A DNA stretch of 64,000 nt from contig CM073321.1 of the NCBI GenBank assembly GCA_037043015.1, forward strand, positions 15,931,001 to 15,995,000. The letters are read 5' to 3'. The notes beneath the pieces are model-generated. The model searched no databases and was not told the origin of the DNA. It worked only from the letters and a program-made list of their open reading frames with translations. Of this stretch, positions 1-11,700 are shown piece by piece (the stretch's first letter is position 1; every line of letters starts with the position of its first letter). The stretch is from Bryum argenteum. Lineage: Eukaryota > Streptophyta > Bryopsida > Bryales > Bryaceae. Made by a program: the position numbers and the translations under genes.

Positions 1-180
1 TCATGAGCAATACACAGGTGGACGAAATTGTGTGCACAACTAGTTCAGCTTCCTCCCCCTCTTCTTTCTCGTTCATTGGTCTCACTCTTACAATGACCTG
101 CACACACAAATTGCATCAGTCCAGCTGAAACCTCATGAATTTCCTGACCTGAGCCTCAATTCTCCTAATAATGGGATGAT

Positions 181-459
181 CTAAGGGCCAGTAGGATTCC
201 TGTTCACCTTGACACCACTGTCGGCTGCAGAAGTTTCCACAGACGTATGCACGTGATCATTCGGTGCGTCCCAGTTAATTTTCCGCTTGATGTTGCTGCC
301 CTGTTCATGGCCATGGCTGACATTGCTCAATGCCGTTCCCATACGGGCTGGGGAAGGCCTCGGCGGCTTCGGCGGAAGCGGAGGGCTGCTGTTGTTTGAA
401 GGAATTTTAGGCGCCTTCGACATCCCAGCCTTGGACGCGGGCGACATCACCTCAGCCAC
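181..459 (-). CDS. Terminal exon of an unrecognised gene
   Basis: I do not recognise this gene. On the minus strand a clean acceptor (TGTAG before GTGGCTGAG) opens a 92-codon exon ending in TAG at 181. The product is Pro/Ser/Lys-rich (SPPLPPKPPRPSP near its middle) with no catalytic motif, so it looks like a disordered tail. There is no in-frame ATG at its 5' edge, which fits an internal-to-last exon rather than a whole gene. The exon at 845-1022 lies upstream on the same strand and ends in a GTAAGT donor, so the two are probably spliced together. The acceptor sequence recurs near 1176-1196 within a local duplication. Confidence 0.4.
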   Translation of the reverse strand: MAEVMSPASKAGMSKAPKIPSNNSSPPLPPKPPRPSPARMGTALSNVSHGHEQGSNIKRKINWDAPNDHVHTSVETSAADSGVKVNRNPTGP

Positions 460-780
460 CTACATTGCCAACGCAAAGACTTATCACTTAAGCAAAGGCA
501 CCAGCGCCAGAAAATTCTCCACTTCTCTGATCTCGAACAGGTCCATAGAAGACGACTACTTCGACCTCGCATACATTGATCACTCGCTCTCAACCAAAAA
601 CCCTGGCCACCTTCCATTCACATTTAGCCTTGAACCTAATTCTGGACGGTAAACCCGATGCATTGTGATGCGAACTAATTCGCTAAACTCAAATCGTCCC
701 GCCTAGGGTTCCCATAGTCACAGACTCGCTTGCTTGCACATCAGAGATCACACTCTCATTCGGAGCTTCCAGAAAGCCGA

Positions 781-1350
781 TGACAGGCTTGTGATCAGGG
801 AATCAGAGTAAAATGAATGCAAATATTTGAGGATGGAGACTTACATGGCAATTGTTGGTATCAGGCGGGACATTCTCGCTGTTCCCACGGGGCTTCAGCC
901 CTGGACTTGCACTCTTGGAACGATACGGCCCAACATAGAAAGGCTCCTTCTCTTTACCAACAGCATCGCCTCCTCGAAGGTTGCTACGAGCCCGACTAAG
1001 AACGCCCTTCATCATAAACCTCCTGCTAGTAAATCAAGATCGAGCTAGAGCCCTACAACGAGCTAACAACGTACGCGATAGTCTTGGCTGCGCACGGTCA
1101 TCCCTCTTGTCTCCCCATCATAGTCCAATTCCTCTCTCAAGGCTCAATGGAACAGTCAAGAATGAGAAATTCATCACCTCAGCCACCTACATTGCAAACG
1201 CGGAGACTCATCGCTAAAAGCAAAGGCTCTGGCGCCAGATCAGGCTTGTGATCAAATCAGAGTAAACTCCATGCAAATATTTGAGGATGGAGACTTTCAT
1301 GGCCATTGTTGGTATCAGGCGGGACATTCTCTCTCTTCCTACGAGGTCCG
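781..1350. repeat. Local segmental duplication containing an exon/intron boundary
   Basis: About 110 bp starting at 781 (CAGGCTTGTGATCA..., ...GGCGGGACATTCTC) recurs from 1241 with scattered substitutions. The block with CCTCAGCCACCTACATTGC at about 450 recurs at about 1176, and AGTCAAGAATGAGAAATTC occurs near 1156 and 1381. The copies are direct, diverged and interleaved, so the exon-bearing segment was duplicated in place. One copy keeps a GTAAGT donor and the other has lost it. Confidence 0.7.
845..1022 (-). CDS. Internal exon of the same unrecognised gene
   Basis: On the minus strand this exon lies between an acceptor (TTACTAGCAG) and a perfect GTAAGT donor at 839-844. It encodes a basic, low-complexity segment containing RARSNLRGGDAVGKEKEPF and ending PPDTNNCH. 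I recognise no domain. A diverged second copy of its 3' end lies near 1281-1350, where the donor reads GAAAGT and can no longer be used. The exon probably joins the terminal exon ending at 181. Confidence 0.4.
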
Positions 1351-1605
1351 CCCTGAACTTCCACTCTTCGCTCAATGGACAGTCAAGAATGAGAAATTCT
1401 TGGATGCAAAGCAGAGATGGAGATAGCAGGAGAGAGGGAAGATGCATTCGCAACGAGATCGCGATAATAGGTAGAGGTCTAAGAAAGGAGTGCATACAGG
1501 AACAAATGTACATACCCTCTAGGTCCACATTCACGTCAATGTACAATAGACTAGACTGCAATAACCATTGTAATCATCAGGACCGGCTACAAATTGAAAT
1601 AGTAC

Positions 1606-1611
1606 TTTATT
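1606..1611 (-). other. Polyadenylation signal (AATAAA) of the RPA-like gene
   Basis: AATAAA on the minus strand, 63 bp beyond the stop codon of the RPA70-like gene, is the expected spacing for a poly(A) signal. Confidence 0.5.
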
Positions 1612-1673
1612 CATCAGTATAATAAAGTACAATGTTAAACATTACTATACGCTTCATAAACATAAGGCAAATA

Positions 1674-3026
1674 CTACTTGCTAATTTTCTTCGCGGATGC
1701 AGCTTCAGGGGTTGCTTCATTCTCATCAAGTCGTCTTTTAGGTGGGGTTTGGACCAAGTGTTCACTTTCTAGAGTTCCACTAGTCTCCACATTACTGCTC
1801 GCACTAACTTCCATGTTTTCTTCATAACCACAAAGCATGGCCATGGGTGTTAGGAGATAGGTTCCTTTTATCTTCAATGTGGACAACATCTTTATTTGTT
1901 GTCCACGTGAAAGAGAAAGGAATTTGTCCTCACTCATTCTTACCAATGACGCAAGCCACTGCCCTTCAATAGTAATGGAGTGTTCCCCATTTGCGTTAAC
2001 AACTTTAGCACACAAATGTGCTTTTCGCACAACATCTTGTACACCATGACAAATGTTACAATAGAATCCCCCCTCTAAGACAATGAGATTAGAATGAGAA
2101 CATTTTGTACAATGATTCTTGAACGGCGCAACGGATGGCCTTTCGATAACCAAATTTCCTTCCACCTGAACAACAAATGATCAATTCACAAACAATGAAA
2201 TCATCAAATGCGATAAAAGGATTAAATATATCATCATTGCACTTACAGTTTTGCAAGTTGCTGTGGTTTTCTTGCCCATCTTCTCAAAAATGCCTTGCAA
2301 CACCTTTTTGGTACTCTCATCCGTGACAGGAGTGACAATGGTGTGATTTCTTGTGATAAGATATTTATCACCGGATTGGGTGGTCGAAATGTTCTTGAAT
2401 AGAACCGTAACACACAATCCATTGTTAAATGCTTCCACAACTTGCTCATACTCTACCTTGAATTGATCGGTAAATGCTAACACATCATAGTCTCCATCTG
2501 TGATACCATCAGCAACTAGGATTTGATAGAGACTCCCATACCTTCCTTCATATTTTCCCCTATTCTCCAAGACACACACAGCTATACTTCCACTCGCCCA
2601 TTGTTGGTGCGAGCGCGCTCTAATATCGGATATGGTGTCAGTATGATAGAAGTTTGGCCTAAAGCCTAAAGGTGTAGGTTCCACCACATTCACAACAGTA
2701 GAACTCATTGCTTTTATAACATAAAGCAAATCCCCCTTCTCATGGGACTTTTTAGATTTCTTAGACACTCCAAAATTCTCTACTCTCACTACATGACCGA
2801 CACATAGTTTTGGAGCATGTTGTCTCATTTGATCCTCCTTCATGCTCAAGGTCACGGTTGTGAAACCGTGCCTATCTATCATGTTACAATGAAGGTACTT
2901 GAACTCTGTAATTTTTTCAGAGTCAAAGTTTCCATACCGATTCAGTATTTTCCCTTCAAAAGCAACATCTCTCATTCCCTCCATTATCTCATCGACCGAC
3001 ACCACTCGTCTAACTCTCCCAGCCAT
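1674..3026 (-). CDS. RPA70-like single-stranded DNA-binding protein, two exons, intact
   Basis: Probable large-subunit replication protein A relative that binds single-stranded DNA through OB folds. Exon 1 is 3026-2247 (ATG, MAGRVRRVV...) and exon 2 is 2165-1674. The 81-bp intron 2166-2246 has a perfect GTAAGT donor and a TTGTTGTTCAG acceptor, phase 0, giving about 423 residues. Two OB-fold-like segments occupy roughly residues 15-250. A zinc ribbon follows at about residues 278-300 with spacing C-X2-C-X13-C-X2-C, close to that of RPA70 DBD-C. The N-terminal protein-interaction domain of canonical RPA70 (normally 600 or more residues) is absent. The Lys-rich C-terminus (PPKRRLDE) looks nuclear. 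No disabling mutation is visible. Short RPA1-like genes are known cargo of plant Helitrons, so this may be transposon-borne rather than the housekeeping gene; I found no Helitron ends or Rep/Hel gene. Confidence 0.8.
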
Positions 3027-3214
3027 ATCTCACTTCTAACAACCAAATATCCACTTCACAACATAACATCTCATCACTTCACACAATGCAAAAAACGAAG
3101 TTACTTCCCTGCTACTTATAGTAGAATGTTACTTGCTTCGCCATCTTCCGGGACTGCACATTAAATGAAAGGAATGCCATTATATTCTCACTAACAAGAA
3201 TCTGCGTTCATATC

Positions 3215-3238
3215 TTTGACTTTGACTTTGACTTTGAC
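3215..3238. repeat. (TTTGAC)4 microsatellite
   Basis: Four perfect head-to-tail hexamers TTTGAC upstream of the RPA-like gene. Each contains a TTGAC W-box core, but a regulatory role is only speculation. Confidence 0.8.
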
Positions 3239-3248
3239 TACATATAAA

Positions 3249-3446
3249 CTAATCTGCCATTAGATATCGATCCAGGCACCCATTCGTTACTACAATACAA
3301 GATATTTTCTTATACATATTTTCACCATCAAGACAAATATTAAAATTTTCAAATGAAGCATATTCATTATTTAACCAAAAGGTGATTAACTTCAGCAAAT
3401 CTTGGATCTTGAAAATATCTAGCTCTCCAATACCGGCGTTTTTCAA
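3249..3446 (-). CDS. Orphan ORF fragment, unrecognised
   Basis: A 65-codon minus-strand ORF with a protein-like hydrophobic/charged pattern (LLKLITFWLNNEYASFENF) but no recognisable domain. It stands alone: the surrounding 3.0-4.5 kb holds no other supported gene. It may be an exon remnant. Confidence 0.2.
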   Translation of the reverse strand: MKNAGIGELDIFKIQDLLKLITFWLNNEYASFENFNICLDGENMYKKISCIVVTNGCLDRYLMAD

Positions 3447-3449
3447 ACA

Positions 3450-4490
3450 GGTTCATTAGGCAAAGGATATTACAACGGCTTTCACGGAGGAGTCCTTCAC
3501 TACTCCCATCATGACTCCGAGCTAAGGAACAGAAGATTCAGATAATGCTCACAAAAGTACCAATAATACCAACAGTAAGACTTTCCTACCTCAACGGTAG
3601 AATCACAACGATAGACATTACAAAGCTTCCCGATCCACGCATGCGTCCACTACCTGCAGATTGTCGATTCATGAGCAGAGTTCACCAGCTTTAGTTTTGT
3701 ATTTACTCCTGGACATTGGTGTTTCCTATCTTTTACATGTCTGAATGTAAATCGCATTGTCAGATCAATACACATAACAAGATTGAGACTGGACAGTCTG
3801 TGTCATCCATAACGAAAGGTAAGATGCTAGGTATTCTAATGCGCACTGTGTAGACGTATTCGAGAAGGGAAGTTTGACCTCGAGAACAAAGCGAGCTCGA
3901 TTTTCAACACTCCCACCGTGCACTCGTCACTTCGCAGTTGGTCTTTTTCGCCATAAACTGCTGCAGATTCCCGTTTCCTATATACGCACAACACAATAGG
4001 ACGATTAATCGATGCATTTTTTAACGATAATCAATCGACGCTTAAGCGAGTCGGCGATGATGATGTAGAAGATGCCCCGATTATCACTATCCAAATGTTG
4101 GTTTTAGAACCGCAAGGTCCATGTCTTGAACTATGTAGCCTGCTCATAATGAGTGTATGTGTACCTACTCGATCGCAACTTTTATTCTCGAGAACAACTA
4201 CCGGTCAATAAGCATACGTCACCAATTCATGAGAAGTCATGTATTAAGGTCTCTTTGGGTTCATATCTCTCCGCCACGCACTCGCAAAAGTCTATGAACG
4301 TGAATATGTGATACATGTATATACAAATGATTTCTCTATCCCGCAAGGCTTGTGAGTTTCGAAAAATATAGTGACCGTACTTCCCATGACCAAATTGGAT
4401 AGGTTTTTACGAGAAGACAACAGATATGAATATATGAATTCTGATTCATTATTTAGCTATGTGTGTAAGTCTTTGCAGATTCAATCGTGA
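3450..4490. other. No supported gene
   Basis: Mixed-composition DNA between the RPA-like gene and the OPR fragment. I see no ORF above background, no RNA gene and no clear repeat. Confidence 0.5.
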
Positions 4491-4504
4491 GGCGGTGAGA
4501 AAAG

Positions 4505-5140
4505 GTTGTTGGCGATCGGACCTCTATGAAGTTCGATGCCGTCAAAAACCAGAGTCAATTGCGTTCTTGGCGGCATTGACAAACCGAGCGATGATTCCCG
4601 GAAGTTCCTCCTTTTCCAAGGGACGGGGTTCTTCGTAGGGTACCTAAAGCGTGTACGAATGGAAGATCAATAATGACAACACATTAATCCAGTCGATCGC
4701 GATTAGGTTGAAGCAATGGAAGCATATGTGTAGTGACACATAGAGAAGACTCAATGAAGAATGATACCGACTCGATTTGTTATGTGGCTCTCATCTTGTG
4801 GCGGTGGATTGAGACTCACCTTCCCGGTGGCGGCGTGGATCAATCCTGCCATCTTGACGGGGAGGGAGCCACAAGCGGTGGGAGTCGGGCGGAGGGACGA
4901 ATGAGAGACCGCTGCCGCGTGCATAAACCGGCAAAACAAGCGCACCCCTTTGCGGTGTACCTCGGCTGTCACTTTCTTCCATCCCTCCATGTGGGCATTT
5001 GTGTACACTCCGGGCGCGCGAATGTAACCCCTCGCGTGAGCTGACGGTGCCACCCTTACACTCACACACATTGCCTCAATCACACACATTCCGGCCATCC
5101 ATCCCTTCTCGCATCGGATCTTCAGATCCTCTTCGATCAT
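4505..5140 (-). pseudogene. Old Yellow Enzyme / 12-oxophytodienoate reductase (OPR) gene fragment
   Basis: This is a two-exon fragment of an OPR/OYE flavoprotein, the FMN-dependent enone reductase family that includes the jasmonate-pathway enzyme. The upstream exon (about 5140-4820) encodes the segment matching GLLI-EA-vs...GY--tPGvYT and then EGWKKVTAEVHRKG, followed by a degraded F-Q-wH-gR-sH stretch. It ends in a GTGAGT donor. After a 176-bp intron with a GCTTTAG acceptor, the exon from 4643 reads YEEPRPLEKEEL...FVNAAKNAIDSGF and then DGIELH, the family's (A/D)AGFDGVEIH region. Phase breaks between GF and DG at a T-run, consistent with one extra T. The FMN/substrate residues that normally follow GFDGVEIHGA-GYL are missing, as are the N-terminal strand and the rest of the barrel. 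It is a truncated, inactive copy, probably a captured or duplicated gene fragment. Confidence 0.75.
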
Positions 5141-5313
5141 TAAAACAACAGGTCAGATTTCTATCACTCCGCCAAGTGATTGCAGCAATCAAGGTGAAGA
5201 GCGGAGCAGGGCGCGCGTTGCAAACGAAGAGCAATAGAAGGAGATTGTTAAACTGCTCCTCAACTCGCTTCTTTATATTGTCTTTCAACGGCAACACCCC
5301 CAAACAGCTGGAC

Positions 5314-5370
5314 ATGAGCTCGGCGCGCAAGCTCGGTGTGCAAGCTCGGCGCGCAAGCTCGGCGCATCGG
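5314..5370. repeat. 13-bp GC-rich tandem repeat
   Basis: Units of the form GCAAGCTCGGCGC repeat about four times with minor changes. The surrounding 5.14-5.67 kb is GC-rich, with long overlapping ORFs on both strands that show no recognisable domain, so I annotate no gene there. Confidence 0.6.
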
Positions 5371-5670
5371 CGTGCCACCTCTGGGTTCGCTGGCCCTCGC
5401 TTTACCCTACCCGGCGAAGCTCCGTGAGCAGCTCGCTCCACCTCTCTCCACTTCTTCAGAGAAAAAGTCTTAAAGGGGACAGCAGGTGTGAACGCGAAAG
5501 TAGATAGGTCATTGGACCTTTTAGAAATCGTTGCTGGACCCACTACAAAGACTCTGTCATGATGACAGAGCCAACAAATTTACGAAAGGAGAAAGGTTTA
5601 TTGATTGAAAAATCTACGAAACAAATTATTGGTGTAATTGTAGACCTCCTAAAGTAAAGCCCAGTCAAAT

Positions 5671-7600
5671 CTAAATAGTACTACGTGGACGTGCATCACC
5701 AAAAGCCTCATTTTTGTCACGCTTCCCAGCAACTCGGGGATAGTCTCCATCAAAGTAGAGTCCCACACGGGCGATTGTAGTTGGCAAAGGATCATTTAGC
5801 TTCACGGTAGCTAAATTCCAAGGTACATCTAGGTCCGCGGAATGAATTGGGGTGTCAGTAATCGGTGCCACGATGCCTGTCGTCGTAACCGGGATGTTAT
5901 CACGTGAAGCCGCCACAATTCGATTTGGTACATTGACGTAACTATCAACGACACCATCATCATAATCATCCATGACGTCTTTGGTGTAGTCCACAGCAGA
6001 TGCGTCATCTCGAGCAGGATATATGTACCGCCCTCGCTGCAACTCTCAGAGTGTCCTCGACCCCTCACTATTGTAAGAGGGATCTGACATCGTAGAGGGA
6101 CCCATTGGGAGAATATCATCCAGAGAAGCACTTTGTTGTCCATCGCTGAAAACCTGAATATCATAAATACAAACACTAAGTCTTTAAAAGACATTCTAAT
6201 GGTACACTCACCGGAACTATTGAAAGTGTTCTAATGCGTGGTCAGATCATCACCGTTTCCTAGTCATGGATTTGCAAATTGCCACAAAGTCAAGCAAAAA
6301 GCAAAAAAAACAAATTTAAACCAATACCGTAAATGAAAGTAATCACGACATAGTTTTTCCATTTAGTAGGAGCTGGTTCTACACGTAGGGCAAATTCCGA
6401 GACATAATGTCGTACAACTCGGAGTCCTTGGACAAGTCATTGTGAGAGGGTCTACTAGTCATAACTTGATGGGAGTTTTGCGGACCTCTCAAATGTACGG
6501 CAAAACAACACTCGTGGATTAATTTCAGTGGATAAGAGTCTGAGGGTGGACCCAGATGTGAATGGACCCAAGGATCAGGCAAGAGAGTGTTCAGTGGAGA
6601 AACAACCATACAAGCGGCACGATTGCTATCGACCATAAAAAAGTTCTGGGCGTTGAAATTAGCATCCTTTCTAGTCAAGAGATGTCGACGCGGATATTTC
6701 AGTAAGATAGGATTAGTCGTGCCAGATTACATGGCCTTCGTGTAATTCTTTAGCAAGAGTCCATCGCACGAATTTGAGGCTAATATAATTTGCGGATCGG
6801 CTTGATAGAGAAATGACGATATTTAGCGCCAAGAATGAGGAGAATGACGCGGACGCAGTGCAGACACAACTGATAAAATAAAAAATCTTCATTTTATTGA
6901 ATGATGTCACTACATGGTACTATCTACAAACTTGGCACACCATCCAATAATTCGAAGACTAACTTGCAAGACCTACTCGCCGTCTTCAATGCCGGACTCC
7001 TGTAAAACAAGGAGCGCCGGCTTTAAGATTATTTCGAAGATTAAACATCATACAAGCAAAGCAATAATATGAGCAAATGCCCATCAATTAGTCAAAGAGA
7101 AATTTAGGTCGTCCCGAGCTAAACGAGTTTTGCTACAATTGATAAGAAGCTCACCGTGGAATTAGTTGCGGGTACTGAGTCAGGTATGTCGTTCGCAGAG
7201 TCAAGGGAAATAGGGTCACCCTGAACCGCTGTCTCTGCATCTTCCTGCAAGTCTTTAACACCCTCGGAAACCTCATGCGCGGAGGTTGCATCTGTCGAAA
7301 CGGAGGTCACCACAAGTGAGGAAGCACCGTCAGGAACAATTTCATCTGCTTGTCCGTGGTCGCTAACTTCGTAGTCCACATTGTCGTTTCGGTGGTCTCG
7401 CGCCTCGAGCGTATGAACGCCATCGTTCTCTCCCTCATTGGCGATATCAGCTTTCGAAAGAGATGCGACAACAATAATCTCCTCAATAACAACGTCGGGT
7501 ATTGAGGTAGACGGAGCAAGAAGAATGCAGGCACGAACTGAAGGAATTGAAGGTGCTAAGCGTTTGGGTGGAGTTTGGGTGGTGGAAGTCAAAGAATCAC
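5671..7600 (-). pseudogene. Degenerate multi-exon gene of unknown function
   Basis: I do not recognise this gene. Several minus-strand blocks have splice-like edges. The 7600-7146 block (TPPKRLAPSIPS..., then a long acidic/Ser/Thr stretch) ends in GTGAGC. A tiny block near 6967-6999 has a TTTTACAG acceptor and then a stop. A block at 6882-6720 contains KYRHFSIKPIRKLY but is interrupted by stops. The 6678-6379 block contains NFFMVDSNRAACMVVSPLN. The terminal block is about 6040-5671 (DDGVVDSYVNVPNRIVAASR, DVPWNLATVKLNDPLP). Reading frames cannot be joined without breaks. The acidic N-terminal composition resembles the other minus-strand genes in this window (28.4 kb, 37 kb), so it may belong to the same dispersed family. 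Confidence 0.35.
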
Positions 7601-7636
7601 AGATAGCCAAAGGAGGCTGATTGAGGGGAAACCACC

Positions 7637-7675
7637 GGTGTGAGCGGTGAGCGGTAAAGTTTGAGCGCTAAGAAA
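7637..7675 (+). repeat. GTGAGCGGTGAGCGG motif, inverted relative to 36185-36225
   Basis: The sequence CGGTGTGAGCGGTGAGCGG, followed by TAAAG, has a near-copy on the opposite strand at about 36185-36225. The two face each other across 28.5 kb. Similarity is limited to roughly 25-30 bp of GC-rich, internally repetitive sequence. Confidence 0.35.
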
Positions 7676-7705
7676 AAAAAAATTTAAAGTTATTGGCCCT
7701 ATTAC

Positions 7706-7983
7706 TGTTGTGGAAGTTCTCGCATCTCCCGGGATGGCTTCCGCACACCCACCGTCTACCTTATCACGAGGATCTAGTTGAGGCCGTTAGCACAGTGAAG
7801 GAGCTCGATATGCGGAGATCATGGGCCACGTGCCGCATCTGTGTAGGGCGGCCGAGCCGCCACTTGCATTGATACCTTGTACCTACTTTTCTCCGAATAT
7901 AAGCTTCTTCTCCCGCTATTCGCGGGCTCTTCTTTTCTTCTTCCATTCTCTGTTTTCGCTTCGGAGCTTGGTCGCTCCTAACA
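7706..7983 (+). repeat. Copia 5' LTR
   Basis: 278 bp, TG...CA ended, differing at two positions from the 3' LTR. It contains an AATATAAG TATA-like stretch near 7896 and a short G/C-rich hairpin-prone segment (CCCGCTATTCGCGGG) likely near the transcription start or poly(A) region. Confidence 0.97.
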
Positions 7984-8762
7984 CGTTATCAGCACGCTAT
8001 CATGTTTTCTTCTCTGAGCTAGTTACTTCCGAAGTCAAGCATGTTTTTCGTCGCGGCAACATGTTTCTCAAAATGCCGCATGCTGTGAGTCTAGTGATGA
8101 TCAGAGTATAGATCTAGAAAGTCCAGCCGCCACTACAGATCGCGCCGCCGCAAGAATGCGCCGACGTTCCTAATTCCCGCCACTAAAATCTACTTCTCTT
8201 TAGCAGCTGAACCCCCTCGTTGTTCATGATCTTCTCTCCCTGACAGAAAAACACTCGTGAAGATCGACCCACTTAGGTCCGGTTAGATTAGCATTCGTCC
8301 CGGCTGCATCCCAGCCGACTAGCTGCACTTGAGCCATCACCGAAGCCGGAGCGCCGCCCAGTCACGGCAGTCACCGAGCTGCTCCGACCTCGCAGTTACA
8401 ACCTTCGCCGCCACTGCAGCAAGTTGATACGCCGTTACTCACCACGGAGACACCGACGTTTCTGACCGTGGATGGCAGATTAAGCCGCAACATCATAGAC
8501 AGCACGCCGTTGACAGCAGCGGCCCTGCGTAATCATCCCCGATACTTCCGGAAGTGCCGTATACTCCGTCCGGGCCTGAACTTCGGCATTTCAGAACGAT
8601 TTCTCATCATTGGTTTTTCTTGACAGGGCCAAAACTCCACATCCCAGCCCAAAGTTCGTCGTTCCCAGAAGTGGCATTTCACTGACAGCCTCGACAGTCC
8701 TGGAGTGCCGGGACCATCACCTCACACCGCAACATCACCGGCTCATGCTCAACCCAGTGATC

Positions 8763-11700
8763 ATGGCAACCATTCGCGAGACACGAACGCAAACCCTGAT
8801 GTTTGATCCGCTTGCGCCAGACGGTACAAACTTCCTCGGATGGAACAACGACGTCACGACGTACCTGTGCGCGGAGGAGTTAGATGGTGCGCTGGATCGA
8901 GCCACAGCAGCCGAGATGACTACGGCATGGCGATACCAGGCGCCAATGATCATCAAACGCCATCTTGATCCTTCACTTCGCCAACAATACATCGAGTGTC
9001 AGGACCCTGCGGACCTCTGGCAACAACTCCAAGAACGCTTCCGTCACGGTACGAGCTTACTACTTCCACAAGCTCGTAGTGAATGGATGAACCTACGCGT
9101 CTTGGACTTCCCTAACATGCAGGGATTCAACGCCGAACTTCACCGAATTGCCGCACAACTCCGGATGTGTGGAGATTGTGTCACCGATGCGGAGCTGATT
9201 GACAAGACTCTATCCACGTTCCCGCCAGCAACTGCGATCCTGTCACAGCAATACAGGAACATGAGGTTCGCAACACACTCCGAACTCATGTCATACTTGC
9301 TAATGGCTGAGAAGCAGCAGGTGATCTTGCTCAAGAATGCGGAATCCCGCCCCGCCCGTGAGGTTCACAGTACCGAGCCAACACCGACGCCACAGCCTAC
9401 GGTTACTTCCGTGCCAGTGCCAGTTAGCGCCGCCACCACGACTACCATCGATCGCGAGGTCCACAGCACGGAGGCCGCGAAGCGCAATCCGCGCGGACAC
9501 GGCGGTCGAGGAGGAGGCCGAGGTCGTGACTCCCAAGGTGAGCACTATCGAAACTATTATCGTGACAACCGCAGGGACGGCCACCGGAGTGACAACCGTG
9601 ATCGTGACTCAAACCAGAGGTACTCACATGACTCGAGGTCAAACTCTCAATATGAGAGGGATGGCCAGTCCAGTAGGTCATCGAAGTCTGATCACGGTCC
9701 CGGTCCGTGTCATAAGTGCGGGCGTCACGGGCACTTTGCCCGGGAATGTCGCACCGCACCTTACTTCGTCGATATGTACCAGGAATTACGAAAACTAAAG
9801 GAGGAAAAGAGGGAAGTGCACACCCTCGATGCTCCCTCCTTTAGCAATGTCGACTTAGAGAACTATATGACACAAGTGAGTCCCGATATCGTGTCAGATC
9901 CGAGTGTTGCACTGCTTGATAGTGCATCTACTCACACTATCCTGAGAAGTCCAGTCTTCTTCGAGTCCTCATGTATGCGCGGACCCTGGCAAGAGTGCAA
10001 GGTACTCACTATCGCCGGAAGCCGGAACTTCAAGTTCCGGGAGGGCCGGGCAATGATTGAATTGCCCGGGGGATTCCCCCTCGTATGTGACCGGGCCATG
10101 TATGCCCCAGACGCACCCCGGAGCCTGATCAGCTACCGGGACTTGCGCAAAAATGGGATCCATATCTCCACCTCGGTGGAAGATAATGAAGGCACGGAGG
10201 TGCTAAAACTCCAACCCAAGACGGGCGCCACAATAGAAGTGAGAGCGACTACGACGGGACTCTACCCACTTCAAGTGAAGGTGCCAACCTCGACCCTGCT
10301 GGAGAGCCACTTCACTGCGTTGCCCAAGGCGCAACTTTGGCATCGGAGATTCGGTCACCCCGGCACCACCATACTCCGCCGGATGTTGCCGATTCTCGAA
10401 GGTCACCCGTTGAGCACAAGCGATGCGGACAAGGCGCCAGATTGCGTTGCTTGCATCCAAGGCAAGTACTCCAAGCACCCAGCAAAGTGGAAGCTCCCCA
10501 CCGAACTTCCACAACCGCTGGAGCGTCTACACGGGGACATTTGTGGACCGATCAACCCTCAATCGGGTCAGTTCTCATACTTCTTGGTCCTCGTAGATGC
10601 CTCTGGTAGCCACGCCGAAGTGTCTTTGTTAACAACCCGTAACATGGCGTTTCCCAAACTCCTAGCCATGCTCATTAAGTTTAGAGCACACTTCCCAGAT
10701 AAACCTATAAAAACCTTGAGGATGGATAACGCCATGGAGTTCCGCTCACATTCCTTCGAGGATTATTGTACGGCGTCTGGAATCGCACTAACATACGCGG
10801 TTCCATACGAACACGCACAAAATGGCCTTGCTAAGGCCTACATTAAGAAGATTCAGTTAGTAACCAGACCCTTACTAATCCATGCTAATCTTCCTTCAAC
10901 TATGTGGGGACATGCAGTCTTGCATGCCGCCACATTACTTAGATTCCGCCCAACACTAATAAATTCTCAAACGCCCTTAGAACTAATCTCGGGACGAACT
11001 CCAAATGTGAGACACTTGCGTGTCTTCGGGTGCCAAGTATTCATACCGGCACCCGAACCTCAAGTCAAGACAATTAGCGTCCATCGAGTTGAAGGTGTAT
11101 ACGTGGGCTTTGATAGCCCAAGTATCATTCGTTATCTAGACCCCAAAACCGGGGCCCTTCATAAGGCCCGGTTTGAGAATTGCCGCTTCATAGAACACGT
11201 CTTCCCTTTGGTTCCTAACCAAGGGGAGAACAAGCCCCTTCTATTTCGTGCCACTCAGAGTTTCACAATGAACCCAGACCCTAGAACCGCAATTTCTGAG
11301 ACTGAAGTCCAGAAATTGCTTCAGCTTCAAAGTATTGCTAGTAGGGTGCTAGATGGATTTGACTCCGGTCCCAGAATTTTACGTAACCCCATCCCGGGCG
11401 CCGGAAATCCCAAACCGACACCCGGAATGAAACCAGTCAAGGAAACCAACATCCCAGGTCCTAGTAACCCCAAACCTTCAAAACAACCTAAGATACCCAA
11501 GGTACCTAAGGCACCCATAGCAAAACGAGCCAAGGTCACTAATGGTAGTGGTTCCCTCGAAAAACTAACTGATCCTCCTTCACAACTAGCGCCCCAACCA
11601 CCTAAAGAGCTTCATTTTTCTCAACCTGAGGAATTGAACCTCACGTTAGGGCCCAATCACCCAGTTGAGGTGATGGGATCACACCAAGGCCACTACACCC

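Noticed and set aside
4733-5543. Plus-strand ORFs 4733-5044 and 4999-5427, and the minus-strand ORF 5076-5543
   Set aside because: The first is the shadow of the OPR exon; the other two are GC-rich with a 13-bp repeat and no recognisable protein pattern.
1-7700. Complete Helitron
   Set aside because: RPA-like gene and captured OPR fragment are suggestive, but no Rep/Helicase and no TC...CTRR ends with hairpin were found in the window.
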